Position numbers and translations under genes: made by a program | From: CAVQCX01 sp963775335 | Lineage (GTDB): Bacteria; Pseudomonadota; Gammaproteobacteria; Chromatiales; Chromatiaceae | Direction of reading: 5' to 3' | NCBI GenBank assembly: GCA_963775335.1 | Contig: CAVZIJ010000003.1 | Location: 496,001-560,000, forward strand | DNA: 64,000 nucleotides | The notes under the pieces: generated by a model | The model's database searches: none | Told to the model about the DNA's origin: nothing | The model's input: the letters and a program-made list of their open reading frames with translations, nothing else | In this document: in pieces, positions 46,034-54,913 of the stretch | Position numbering within the stretch: the first letter of the stretch is position 1 | Layout of the letters: every line of letters begins with the position of its first letter

Positions 46034-47755
46034 ATGAGCGAACGCGTTGTCGTCGACCCGATTACCCGAATCGAAGGCCACTTGCGGATCGAGGCGCAAA
46101 TGGACGGCAACAGGATCGCGCAGGCCTATTCCTCGGGAACCATGGTGCGCGGGATCGAGGTGATCCTGCGCGGTCGTGATCCGCGCGACGCCTGGGCCTT
46201 CGCCCAGCGGATCTGCGGCGTGTGCACGCTGGTCCACGGAATAGCATCGGTGCGGGCCGTCGAGGATGCCCTGAAGTACCAGATCCCCCACAACGCCGAG
46301 CTGATCCGCAACCTGATGATCGGGGCGCAGTACATCCACGATCACGTCATGCACTTCTATCACCTGCACGCGCTCGACTGGGTCGACGTGGTCTCCGCCC
46401 TCAAAGCCGATCCCAAGGCGACCTCGGAGCTGGCGCAGTCGCTCGGCAACTGGCCCAAGTCGTCACCGGGCTATTTCTCGGACATGAAGAAGAAGCTCGC
46501 GACCTTCGTGGACAGCGGGCAGCTCGGAATTTTTGCCAAGGCGTACTGGGGGCACCCGGCATACAAGCTGCCGCCCGAGGCGAATCTGATGGCCGTAGCC
46601 CACTACCTCGAGGCGCTGGCCTGGCAGCGTGACGTGGTGAAGCTCCACACCATCTTCGGTGGCAAGAACCCCCATCCGAATTTCGTGGTCGGAGGCGTGC
46701 CTTGTCCGATCGATCTGAACTCGGACTCGGCGATCAACGCCAAGCGGCTGGCCCAGGTTCAGGCCGTGATCGACCAGATGCGCGGATTCGTGGATCAGGT
46801 CTATCTGCCCGACACCCTTGCCATCGCCTCTTTCTACAAGGACTGGGCTGGCCGGGGAGAAGGCTTGGGCAACTTCCTGTGCTACGGCGATCTGCCGGCC
46901 AAGAGCATGAGCGACCCCAGCAGCTTTTTCCTGCCGGCCGGCGTCATCCTCAACCGCGATCTGTCCACCGTGCACGAGATCGACGTGCGCGACCGGAGCC
47001 AGGTTCAGGAGTCGGTCGCCCATTCCTGGTACGACTACAGCGGCGGTAACACGCAGGGCCTTCATCCGTTCGACGGGGAGACCAAGCTCAACTACACCGG
47101 GCCCACGCCACCCTATCGGCATCTGGACGTGGAGCAGCCGTACTCCTGGCTCAAGTCGCCGCGCTGGAACGGCAAGTCGATGGAGGTGGGGCCTCTGGCC
47201 CGGGTGCTCGTGCTCTACGCCAAGGGCCATGAACCGACCCGCGAGCTGGCCGGCACCGTCCTCAAGAAGCTCGACGTTCCGATCCGAGCCTTGTTCTCCA
47301 CCCTCGGGCGCACCGCCGCGCGGACAATGGAGACCAAGATCATCGCCGACGCCATGCAGGGCTGGTATGACCAGCTGATCGCGAATATCAAAGCGGGCGA
47401 CACCAAGACGTTCAACGAGGTGTTGTGGGAGCCCTCGACCTGGCCCAGGCACGCCGAGGGCGCGGGATATATGGAGGCTCCGCGCGGGGCCCTAGGCCAC
47501 TGGGTCGTGATCGACGAGGGCAAGATCGCCAACTACCAGGCGGTGGTGCCCTCGACCTGGAACGCCGGCCCCCGGGACGCCCTCGGTCAGACGGGGGCCT
47601 ACGAGGCGGCGTTGCAAGACAACCACGAGCTCTACGACCCGCAGCAGCCCGTGGAGATCCTGCGCACGATCCACAGCTTCGATCCGTGCATCGCCTGTGC
47701 CGTGCACATTACCGACGAGCGCGGCGAGGAGATGCTCCAGGTCAGACTGCGCTAG
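46034..47755 (+). CDS. hynL: Membrane-bound [NiFe] hydrogenase large subunit HynL
   Basis: 573 residues. Holds the NiFe(CN)2CO active site. The four cysteine ligands are in RICGVC (C61, C64) and DPCIACAVH (C552, C555); HynD should cut after H558 and remove the last 15 residues. VDPITRIEGHLRIE near the start is typical. There is no signal peptide; it is exported with HynS. It follows isp2 after 51 bp with an SD (AGGTGGAG). A stable hairpin follows its stop. Confidence 0.97.
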   Translation: MSERVVVDPITRIEGHLRIEAQMDGNRIAQAYSSGTMVRGIEVILRGRDPRDAWAFAQRICGVCTLVHGIASVRAVEDALKYQIPHNAELIRNLMIGAQYIHDHVMHFYHLHALDWVDVVSALKADPKATSELAQSLGNWPKSSPGYFSDMKKKLATFVDSGQLGIFAKAYWGHPAYKLPPEANLMAVAHYLEALAWQRDVVKLHTIFGGKNPHPNFVVGGVPCPIDLNSDSAINAKRLAQVQAVIDQMRGFVDQVYLPDTLAIASFYKDWAGRGEGLGNFLCYGDLPAKSMSDPSSFFLPAGVILNRDLSTVHEIDVRDRSQVQESVAHSWYDYSGGNTQGLHPFDGETKLNYTGPTPPYRHLDVEQPYSWLKSPRWNGKSMEVGPLARVLVLYAKGHEPTRELAGTVLKKLDVPIRALFSTLGRTAARTMETKIIADAMQGWYDQLIANIKAGDTKTFNEVLWEPSTWPRHAEGAGYMEAPRGALGHWVVIDEGKIANYQAVVPSTWNAGPRDALGQTGAYEAALQDNHELYDPQQPVEILRTIHSFDPCIACAVHITDERGEEMLQVRLR

Positions 47756-47773
47756 CCCCGGCATGGCCGGGGC
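47755..47773. terminator. Hairpin after hynL
   Basis: Perfect 8-bp stem GCCCCGGC / GCCGGGGC with a three-base loop, starting on the last base of the hynL stop codon and ending 6 bp before the yceF stop on the other strand. No T run, so it is a bidirectional block or 3' stabiliser rather than a classic intrinsic terminator. Confidence 0.55.
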
Positions 47774-47779
47774 CGACCT

Positions 47780-48364
47780 TCAGAGCACGCTGACGCCTTC
47801 CCGGGCGAGCATGTCGACCAGTCGAATCAGGGGCAGCCCGATCAGCGCATTCGGGTCGTCGCCGATCATCCGCTCGAACAGGGCTATTCCCAGGCCCTCG
47901 GAGCGGAAGCTACCGGCGCAATCGAACGGCCGTTCGCGGTCCACGTAGTGAGCGATCTGCTCGGGGGCCAGCTCCCGGAACTGGACATCGAAGGGCTCGC
48001 AGAGCAGCTGGATCCGGTCTGCCTCGCTGTTGTAAAGACACAGCCCGGTGAGGAAGGCGACGTGCCGGCCCGACAGGGAGGTCAGCTGCTCGATGGCCCG
48101 CACCCGGTCACCGGGCTTACCGAGGACCTTGTTCTCCACGCAGGCCACCTGATCGGAGCCGATCACGAGCGAGCCCGGGATCTGCTTGCCGACGGCCCTG
48201 GCCTTGGCCTCGGCCAGGCGCAGGACCAGCTGTGGTGGCGACTCGCCAGGTCGCGGACTTTCGTCTACCGCCGGGGAGGCCGTTTCGAAAGACAGGCCGA
48301 GGCGCTCGAGGAGCCTCTTGCGATAGGGAGAGGTAGAGCCTAGGACGAGTCGGAGGGGGCGCAT
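47780..48364 (-). CDS. yceF: Maf-like nucleotide pyrophosphatase YceF (m7GTP type)
   Basis: 194 residues. The Maf signature LGSTSPYRKRLLERLGLSFE and the catalytic SDQVAC segment are present, with DESPRPGESP. Maf proteins hydrolyse modified or non-canonical NTPs; the YceF subgroup prefers m7GTP and typically lies next to yceD-rpmF, as here. Divergent from yceD. Confidence 0.93.
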   Translation of the reverse strand: MRPLRLVLGSTSPYRKRLLERLGLSFETASPAVDESPRPGESPPQLVLRLAEAKARAVGKQIPGSLVIGSDQVACVENKVLGKPGDRVRAIEQLTSLSGRHVAFLTGLCLYNSEADRIQLLCEPFDVQFRELAPEQIAHYVDRERPFDCAGSFRSEGLGIALFERMIGDDPNALIGLPLIRLVDMLAREGVSVL

Positions 48365-48525
48365 AGGATGCTCCTGGCGGTGTCTGCGCCGGCTCTCCCG
48401 GTGGGCGTCCGGCTGGCGGAGGTCCGGTAGAGGCTAGCAGACTTCAGGGTCGGTTCGTCGCTCAGCCCCCGGCCGGCGGCGGGACCGCGGCGTTCTCGCG
48501 CTAAGGTCCCATGGCTGCAGTGTTT

Positions 48526-48554
48526 TTGACACATGGCCCGGCCCGAATTATTAT
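48526..48554 (+). promoter_or_regulatory. Near-consensus sigma-70 promoter of the yceD-rpmF-plsX-fab operon
   Basis: TTGACA (48526-48531), a 17-bp spacer and TATTAT (48549-48554). Predicted start near 48561, only about three bases before the yceD ATG at 48564, so the message would be almost leaderless. Confidence 0.75.
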
Positions 48555-48563
48555 TCCGCGCTT

Positions 48564-49076
48564 ATGCCGCCGCACTTGCCAGAGCTGCTCGATCCATGGC
48601 GCTGGGCGGAGCTCGGCAAGCGCGTCTCCGGACGGATGGCGATGGCCCGGTTTACGCGCTTGGCCGGTTTGATCGCGGGTGGAGCCTCGGAGGTCGAGGT
48701 GGAGCTCGGGCTCGCGATCGACGCTCACGGGCGGGCCATAGTCAGTGGTCGGGCCCGTGCCGAGTTGTCGCTTCAGTGCCAGCGATGTCTGCGGCTGATG
48801 CCGTACCCGGTCGACGTCCGATTCCGCTTGGCGGTGGTTGGGAGTGCATCCGAAGCAGAACGCCTGCCGGACGATATCGATCCCTTGCTCCTCGGGGAAG
48901 GGCGGTTGAGCACGCTCGACCTCATCGAGGACGAGCTGATCTTGTCCCTGCCCCTGGTACCCAGGCACCTGCCGGAGCAGTGCGCCGTGCAGCAGGAGCG
49001 GCCCTCGGGTTCCTCCGACTCGGAGGCAGCGGGCCCTTTCGAGGTGCTGGGAGCGCTGAGGCAACAGCGCGATTGA
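48564..49076 (+). CDS. yceD: DUF177/YceD family protein (23S rRNA accumulation protein)
   Basis: 170 residues. Matches YceD: HLPELLDPWRWAE at the start, VEVELGLAIDAHGRAIVSGR, the zinc-type LSLQCQRCLRLM and DLIEDELILSLPLVP. YceD is linked to ribosome assembly and is normally translated just before rpmF, as here (33-bp gap). Confidence 0.92.
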   Translation: MPPHLPELLDPWRWAELGKRVSGRMAMARFTRLAGLIAGGASEVEVELGLAIDAHGRAIVSGRARAELSLQCQRCLRLMPYPVDVRFRLAVVGSASEAERLPDDIDPLLLGEGRLSTLDLIEDELILSLPLVPRHLPEQCAVQQERPSGSSDSEAAGPFEVLGALRQQRD

Positions 49077-49109
49077 TACGTAACCAGATGATTCAGAGAG
49101 GCTTTTCCC

Positions 49110-49289
49110 ATGGCAGTCCAGCAGAATAGAAAGACGGCTTCCAAGCGCGGCATGCGTCGCTCGCATGACGCCCTTGGTGATCGTGCGCTGTCCATCGACG
49201 CGACCTCCGGCGAGACCCACCTGCGCCATCATGTCACGCCAGACGGCTTTTACCGCGGTCGCAAGGTCATCGGCGGCAGCGGCTCCTGA
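49110..49289 (+). CDS. rpmF: 50S ribosomal protein L32
   Basis: 59 residues, MAVQQNRKTASKRGMRRSHD, then HHVTPDGFYRGRKVI, the standard L32 sequence. The CxxC zinc ribbon of some L32 proteins is absent, as usual in gammaproteobacteria. Lies between yceD and plsX. Too short for most ORF length cut-offs, but clear. Confidence 0.97.
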   Translation: MAVQQNRKTASKRGMRRSHDALGDRALSIDATSGETHLRHHVTPDGFYRGRKVIGGSGS

Positions 49290-49331
49290 GGCAACGGCTC
49301 GGCGGAGCGGCTGGGCGCATAAGCCCGTGTG

Positions 49332-50354
49332 ATGGGTGAAGCCATCACCATAGCGCTCGATGCGATGGGCGGCGATCACGGCCCGCGGGTCGTCGTGCCC
49401 GCCGCTATCGATTTCCTGCGTCGCGATCCCGATACGCGGCTCATCCTCGTCGGGCAGGAGGCTGCGATATCGCGGTATCTCGCAGACGGCCGCTTCGGCG
49501 AGCGTCTTCGCGTGCACCCCGCCACGCAGGTGGTCGGCATGGACGAGCCGCCGTCGAAGGCACTGCGCGGTAAGAAGGATTCTTCCATGAGGGTCTCCAT
49601 CGACCTCGTGAAGGAAGGGGAGGCCCATGCGGCGGTCAGCGCGGGCAACACCGGGGCCCTGATGGCCACAGCCCGGTTTGTGCTCAAGATGCTGCCCAAT
49701 GTCGATCGGCCGGCCATCATCACGGCCATACCGACGGTCCATGGCCGTACCTGGGTGCTGGATCTGGGTGCCAACGTGGACTGCAGCGCAGAGCACCTGT
49801 TTCAGTTCGCCGTGATGGGCAGCGAGCTGGTCAGCGCGGTCGACGGCGCGAGCCGTCCACGGGTCGGACTCCTGAATATCGGTCAGGAGGAGATCAAGGG
49901 CAACGAGCAGGTGAAGCAGGCCCATGAGCTCATCGCGGCCAGCTCCCTCAATTATGCGGGCTACGTCGAGGGCGACGAGATCTACCTGGGCGATCTGGAT
50001 GTCGTTGTCTGTGACGGATTCGTCGGGAACGTGGCGCTCAAGACCAGCGAGGGCGTGGCAAAGATGGTCCGACACAATCTGCGGAAGGAGTTCGGCAAGA
50101 ATTTCCTGACGAAGATTGCTGCTCTCTGGGCCATGCCCGTGCTGCGCCGGTTCGGTCGCACCATGGACCCGCGTCGTTACAACGGCGCGAGCTTGCTCGG
50201 TCTGAAGGGAATTGTGGTGAAGAGCCACGGTGGGGCCGATGTGCTCGCCTTCGAGAACGCGATCCGCATCGCCAAGAAGGAGGTCGGCGCGGACGTCCCC
50301 AATCGGATCTCCGCCCAGGTCGGGCGGCATCTCGAGAGAGGGGCTGGCACGTGA
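49332..50354 (+). CDS. plsX: Phosphate acyltransferase PlsX
   Basis: 340 residues from the ATG at 49332; a GTG one codon earlier is possible. Makes acyl-phosphate from acyl-ACP at the start of phospholipid synthesis. Motifs are ALDAMGGDHGP, SMRVSIDLVKEGEAHAAVSAGNTGALM split over its two halves, ILDLGANVDC-like VLDLGANVDC and DGFVGNVALKTSEG. Overlaps fabH by four bases. Confidence 0.96.
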   Translation: MGEAITIALDAMGGDHGPRVVVPAAIDFLRRDPDTRLILVGQEAAISRYLADGRFGERLRVHPATQVVGMDEPPSKALRGKKDSSMRVSIDLVKEGEAHAAVSAGNTGALMATARFVLKMLPNVDRPAIITAIPTVHGRTWVLDLGANVDCSAEHLFQFAVMGSELVSAVDGASRPRVGLLNIGQEEIKGNEQVKQAHELIAASSLNYAGYVEGDEIYLGDLDVVVCDGFVGNVALKTSEGVAKMVRHNLRKEFGKNFLTKIAALWAMPVLRRFGRTMDPRRYNGASLLGLKGIVVKSHGGADVLAFENAIRIAKKEVGADVPNRISAQVGRHLERGAGT

Positions 50355-51319
50355 AATTCGCCCGCATTGCCGGCACCGGCGGCTACCTCCCCGACAGGGT
50401 GCTGACCAACCACGACCTCGAAAAGATGGTCGACACCTCGGACCAATGGATCCGGGAGCGCACCGGAATCGTCAAGCGGCACGTCGCCGTCGAGGGCGAA
50501 TCCACCTGCGATCTCGCCGAACGTGCTGCGCGTCTCGCCATGGAGGCGGCCGGCAAGGGACCGCAAGACATAGACCTCATCGTCGTGGCTACGACGACAC
50601 CTGATCAGGTATTTCCCAGCACGGCCTGCCTGCTTCAGGGGCGCCTGGATGTGCATGGATGCGCCGCCTTCGATGTCCAGGCGGTATGCACAGGGTTCAT
50701 CTACGCGGTCGGTGTGGCCGACAGCTTTATCCGCGCCGGTAACGCCCGCTGTGCGCTGGTGGTCGGAGCCGAGACCCTGTCCAAGATCATCGACTGGAGC
50801 GACCGTGGGACCTGCGTGCTGTTTGGGGACGGAGCCGGTGCGGTGGTGCTCGAAGCGAGTGACGAGCCCGGAATTCTATCGACGCACCTGCATGCCGATG
50901 GCGCATACGAGAACCTGCTGCGGGTTCCGGCGGGGGTCTCGAAGGGCTATGCGAAGGTGCAGGCCGGCGAGGCCTTTATCCAGATGAGGGGCAACGAGGT
51001 GTTCAAGATGGCCGTGCTCACCTTGGGGCGCATCGTCGACGAGACCCTCGAGAAGAACGGCCTGGACAAGTCCGATGTGGATTGGCTCATTCCGCATCAG
51101 GCCAACATCCGGATCATCAATGCCACCGCTCGGAAGCTGCGCATGCCCATGGACCGCGTGGTCGTGACGGTGGACACCCACGGCAATACCTCGGCGGCTT
51201 CGGTGCCGCTGGCCCTGGATACCGCTGTGCGGGACGGACGAATCCGACGGGGGGAGACCCTGCTCATGGAGGCCTTTGGTGGGGGATTCACCTGGGGCTC
51301 GGTGCTACTCAAGTACTGA
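50351..51319 (+). CDS. fabH: 3-oxoacyl-ACP synthase III FabH
   Basis: 322 residues, GTG start overlapping plsX. Condenses acetyl-CoA with malonyl-ACP to start fatty acid synthesis. Catalytic C113 (DVQAVCTGF), the His in IPHQANIRI and the Asn in DTHGNTSAAS are all present; WIRERTGI is typical. Confidence 0.97.
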   Translation: MKFARIAGTGGYLPDRVLTNHDLEKMVDTSDQWIRERTGIVKRHVAVEGESTCDLAERAARLAMEAAGKGPQDIDLIVVATTTPDQVFPSTACLLQGRLDVHGCAAFDVQAVCTGFIYAVGVADSFIRAGNARCALVVGAETLSKIIDWSDRGTCVLFGDGAGAVVLEASDEPGILSTHLHADGAYENLLRVPAGVSKGYAKVQAGEAFIQMRGNEVFKMAVLTLGRIVDETLEKNGLDKSDVDWLIPHQANIRIINATARKLRMPMDRVVVTVDTHGNTSAASVPLALDTAVRDGRIRRGETLLMEAFGGGFTWGSVLLKY

Positions 51320-51394
51320 GCGAGCCCGGCGATCGACTGGCCACCCGCTGATGCGAGACTGTGGACGGGCTGCCGAACGCGGCCTTTGAGACCG

Positions 51395-52339
51395 ATGACA
51401 TCGAGCTTCGCTTTCGTTTTCCCCGGACAAGGGTCTCAGTCGGTCGGAATGTTGTCCGCCCTCGCCCGGGTCCATCCGATCGTCGAGCGTACCTTCCAGG
51501 AGGCGTCCGACATGCTCGGCTTCGACCTCTGGCGTCTTACCCAGGATGGGCCTGCGGAGCTGCTCAATCTGACCGAGAATACCCAGCCCGCCATGCTCGC
51601 AGCCGGTGCCGCCGTTTGGCGCGTCTGGCAGGAGCAGGGAGGTCCTGCCCCTGGCTGGATGGCCGGCCACAGCCTGGGTGAGTACACCGCGCTGGTGTGC
51701 AGCGGAGGCTTGGATCTGTCTGATGCGGTCGCACTCGTTGCCCGGCGCGGCCGTCTTATGCAGGAGGCAGTGCCGGACGGGGAAGGCGCCATGGCGGCCA
51801 TCCTGGGTCTGGAGGATGACCGAGTGGTGGCGGTCTGCCAGGTGGCCGCCGAAGGGCAGGTCGTGGAGGCGGTCAACTTCAACTCCCCGGGGCAGGTGGT
51901 GATCGCCGGCAACCGCGCGGCTGTGGAGCGGGCCATGGTGCAGGCCAAGGCGGCGGGCGCCAAGCGGGCCCTGCGGATTCCGGTGAGCGTGCCTTCCCAT
52001 TGCGCATTGATGAGACCGGCGGCCCTGGGCCTCGTGGACCAGCTGCATCGGGCGCCGATCCGTCCGCCGACAATTCCGGTCATACACAATGCGAGCGTCG
52101 GCGTCAGCACCGACCCCGACGAGATCCGTGATTTGCTGGATCGGCAGCTTTACAGTCCGGTGCGCTGGGTCGAGACAATCCGGCGGATGGCTGCCGAAGG
52201 TGCGTCGAGCATCGTGGAGGCGGGGCCCGGAAGAGTCCTGGCCGGACTGGTCAAGCGGATCGACCGGAATCGGAATGGGCTGTCCATCCATGATCCGGAC
52301 AGCCTCAACGCCGTGATGGGAGCTCTCAATGCCACTTGA
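51395..52339 (+). CDS. fabD: Malonyl-CoA:ACP transacylase FabD
   Basis: 314 residues from the ATG at 51395. Loads malonyl groups onto ACP. FVFPGQGSQSVGML, the nucleophile S93 in GHSLGEYTAL, the catalytic His in VPSHCALM and the GQVVIAGN segment are intact. Lies 75 bp after fabH; its 3' end overlaps fabG by 11 bases. Confidence 0.97.
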   Translation: MTSSFAFVFPGQGSQSVGMLSALARVHPIVERTFQEASDMLGFDLWRLTQDGPAELLNLTENTQPAMLAAGAAVWRVWQEQGGPAPGWMAGHSLGEYTALVCSGGLDLSDAVALVARRGRLMQEAVPDGEGAMAAILGLEDDRVVAVCQVAAEGQVVEAVNFNSPGQVVIAGNRAAVERAMVQAKAAGAKRALRIPVSVPSHCALMRPAALGLVDQLHRAPIRPPTIPVIHNASVGVSTDPDEIRDLLDRQLYSPVRWVETIRRMAAEGASSIVEAGPGRVLAGLVKRIDRNRNGLSIHDPDSLNAVMGALNAT

Positions 52340-53072
52340 AAATTCAGTAGCCTTGGTTACCGGCGCCAATCGCGGACTCGGCGAAGCGATCGCACGAGTC
52401 CTGGCACAGCGCGGAGCCATCGTCGTCGGGACGGCGACGAGCAATGCGGGCGCCGAGGCCATTACCGATCGGCTGGCTCAGGCGGGCTTGAAGGGGCGAG
52501 GGCTCGTCCTCGACGTCACCGATCCCGCCTCCGTCGATGCAGTCGTCCAGGCGGTAACCGATGCCTACGGGGCTCCGGCGATACTGGTGAACAATGCCGG
52601 CATCACGCGCGATAACCTGCTGATGCGGATGAAGGACGAGGAATGGCAGGCGATCATCGACACCAACCTGACGTCCGTGTTCCGGATGAGCCGCGCCTGT
52701 CTGCGCAGCATGATGAAAGCTCGCAAAGGCCGGATCGTCAACATCGCTTCAGTGGTCGGCGCGACCGGCAACCCCGGTCAGACCAATTACGCGGCGGCCA
52801 AGGCCGGCATGGTGGGTTTCACCAAGGCGCTGGCGCGGGAGGTGGGCTCTCGCGGGATCACGGTCAACGCCGTAGCTCCCGGCTTTATCGACACGGACAT
52901 GACCCGCGCCCTGGGGGCGGAGCAGCGCGACGCGCTGCTGCGCACGATCCCCCTCGGTCGGCTGGGAGCGGCGGACGAAATTGGGCAGGCTGTCGCGTTT
53001 CTGGCTTCCGACGAGGCCGCTTACATCACCGGAGAGACCCTTCACGTGAACGGTGGGATGTTCATGGCTTGA
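52329..53072 (+). CDS. fabG: 3-oxoacyl-ACP reductase FabG
   Basis: 247 residues, short-chain dehydrogenase. NADPH-binding TGANRGLGEAIA, NNAGITRDNLLMRM, and the triad S141, Y154, K158 (ASVVGATGNPGQTNYAAAK) are present. Starts inside the fabD 3' end. Confidence 0.97.
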   Translation: MPLENSVALVTGANRGLGEAIARVLAQRGAIVVGTATSNAGAEAITDRLAQAGLKGRGLVLDVTDPASVDAVVQAVTDAYGAPAILVNNAGITRDNLLMRMKDEEWQAIIDTNLTSVFRMSRACLRSMMKARKGRIVNIASVVGATGNPGQTNYAAAKAGMVGFTKALAREVGSRGITVNAVAPGFIDTDMTRALGAEQRDALLRTIPLGRLGAADEIGQAVAFLASDEAAYITGETLHVNGGMFMA

Positions 53073-53258
53073 GCGATTCTTGATCGCAAATTACATGCAG
53101 AATATGCTATAACTCATTGTTGTTTATGAATATTTTCATACGCTCCTCGGGCCTCCAATGGACTACGGCTCGCCTTTCCTCCCGAGGCGTTTGTGTCTAG
53201 AATAGCGCAGCGGTGTAACCTTGCGCCCGAGCATCCGATCCGGAGGACATAAGAAATC

Positions 53259-53492
53259 ATGAGCAGCGTCGAAGAACGAGTTCGCAAGATTGTTGTCGAG
53301 CAGCTGGGTGTCAAAGAGGAAGAGGTCAGTTTGGAGTCTTCTTTCGTTGACGATCTGGGCGCGGATTCTCTCGACACCGTCGAGCTGGTGATGGCCCTCG
53401 AAGAGGAGTTCGAGACGGAGATTCCGGACGAGGAAGCCGAGAAGATCACGACCGTCCAGCAGGCCATCGACTACATCAACGCCCACAGCTGA
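53259..53492 (+). CDS. acpP: Acyl carrier protein
   Basis: 77 residues, highly acidic. The phosphopantetheine attachment serine is S37 (LGADSLDTVELVM). A strong but distant SD (GGAGG, 53242-53246) precedes the ATG by 12 bases. The 186-bp gap from fabG contains an AT-rich stretch (about 53090-53150) that probably carries its own promoter. A terminator-like hairpin follows. Confidence 0.97.
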   Translation: MSSVEERVRKIVVEQLGVKEEEVSLESSFVDDLGADSLDTVELVMALEEEFETEIPDEEAEKITTVQQAIDYINAHS

Positions 53493-53519
53493 TCCGCCGA
53501 TCGGAAAGATGACCCAGCC

Positions 53520-53563
53520 GGGCCGCAGTGTTCCGCTGAAGGCGGGCGGCGGCCCTTTGTTTT
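53520..53563 (+). terminator. Terminator/attenuator between acpP and fabF
   Basis: GGGCCGC (53520-53526) pairs with GCGGCCC (53549-53555), with an inner CCGC/GCGG stem, followed by TTTGTTTT (53556-53563). Located 28 bp after acpP and 20 bp before fabF, it would let acpP be transcribed far more than fabF. Confidence 0.65.
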
Positions 53564-53582
53564 GCAACCGGGGAGTCTCGGA

Positions 53583-54830
53583 ATGTCTCGCGCAAGAAGG
53601 GTAGTGATAACCGGTCTGGGCATGATTTCGCCCGTCGGACAGGACGTTGCGAGCGCTTGGGAGAACATCCTGGCGGGAAAGAGCGGTATCCAGCCCATCA
53701 CGCATTTCGACATTGAGCCTTTCAGCACCCGCTTCGGGGGCCCCATCTACGGTTTCGACGTCACGGCGTATATCTCCAGGAAAGAAGCCCGCAAGATGGA
53801 TGCGTTCATCCACTACGGCATCGCGGCGGGATGCCAGGCCTTAAAGGACAGTGGCCTGGAGATCACTGCGGAGAACGCCGGCCGGATCGGCGTGGCTGTG
53901 GGCTCCGGGATCGGTGGCGTCACCGGGATCGAGAACGGATACGGCTCCTATCTCAACGGTGGTCCCAGAAAGATCTCTCCTTTCTTTGTGCCGGCCAACA
54001 TCATCAACATGGTGGCAGGAAACCTGTCGATTATGCACGGGTTGAAAGGACCTAACATCTCCATCGTATCGGCCTGTGCTACCGGTACGCACAACATCGG
54101 CGAGGCCGCCCGCATGATCGAGCGAGGCGATGCCGATGTGATGCTCGCGGGAGGGGCCGAGATGGCCACCTCGCCGACCGGTCTCGGGGGCTTTGCCGCG
54201 GCCAGGGCCCTTTCGACGCGCAACGACGATCCCCAGGGTGCAAGCCGTCCGTGGGACCGCGATCGGGACGGGTTTGTGCTCAGCGACGGGGCTGCGGTCA
54301 TCGTGCTGGAAGAGCTGCAGTCGGCGCTGCAGCGCGGGGTGCGTATCTACGCCGAGCTCGTCGGGTCCGGCATGAATTCGGATGCCTACCACATGACCGC
54401 GCCGTCGGAGAACGGGGAGGGTGCCCGGGATTGCATGCTGCTGGCGCTGCACGACGCCGGTCTCAACCCCGAGCAGGTCGACTACATCAATGCTCATGGG
54501 ACTTCGACGCCAGCCGGTAACGTCGCCGAGACCCGGGCCGTCAAAGGGGCCTTCGGTGACCATGCCTACAACCTCGCGGTGAGCAGCACCAAGTCTATGA
54601 CGGGCCACATGCTGGGCGCCGCCGGGGGGGCTGAAGCCGTGTTCTCGATCCTGGCGATCCGGGATCAGGTTGCGCCACCCACGATCAACCTCGATAACCC
54701 GGACCCGGAGTGTGATCTTGATTATGTTCCGCATACCGCCCGAGAGATGAAGATCGATGTGGCCATCTCCAATTCCTTTGGTTTTGGTGGCACCAACGGG
54801 ACCCTGGTGTTCAAGAAGTTCTCCGGATGA
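53583..54830 (+). CDS. fabF: 3-oxoacyl-ACP synthase II FabF
   Basis: 415 residues from the ATG at 53583. Elongating condensing enzyme. Catalytic C165 (IVSACATGTHN) and the two histidines in NAHGTSTPAGN and TGHMLGAAGG are present. Lies after the acpP terminator. Confidence 0.97.
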   Translation: MSRARRVVITGLGMISPVGQDVASAWENILAGKSGIQPITHFDIEPFSTRFGGPIYGFDVTAYISRKEARKMDAFIHYGIAAGCQALKDSGLEITAENAGRIGVAVGSGIGGVTGIENGYGSYLNGGPRKISPFFVPANIINMVAGNLSIMHGLKGPNISIVSACATGTHNIGEAARMIERGDADVMLAGGAEMATSPTGLGGFAAARALSTRNDDPQGASRPWDRDRDGFVLSDGAAVIVLEELQSALQRGVRIYAELVGSGMNSDAYHMTAPSENGEGARDCMLLALHDAGLNPEQVDYINAHGTSTPAGNVAETRAVKGAFGDHAYNLAVSSTKSMTGHMLGAAGGAEAVFSILAIRDQVAPPTINLDNPDPECDLDYVPHTAREMKIDVAISNSFGFGGTNGTLVFKKFSG

Positions 54831-54913
54831 TGGCCCTGCGGCCGACAAGTCCCAATCTTCCGAAGCGCGCCCGGACGGCCGTAGAGCAAGCGGTGGCGAC
54901 TGCACGCGGCTAG

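Noticed and set aside
48501..50330. 609-codon minus-strand open frame opposite yceD-rpmF-plsX
   Set aside because: Shadow translation across three conserved plus-strand genes.
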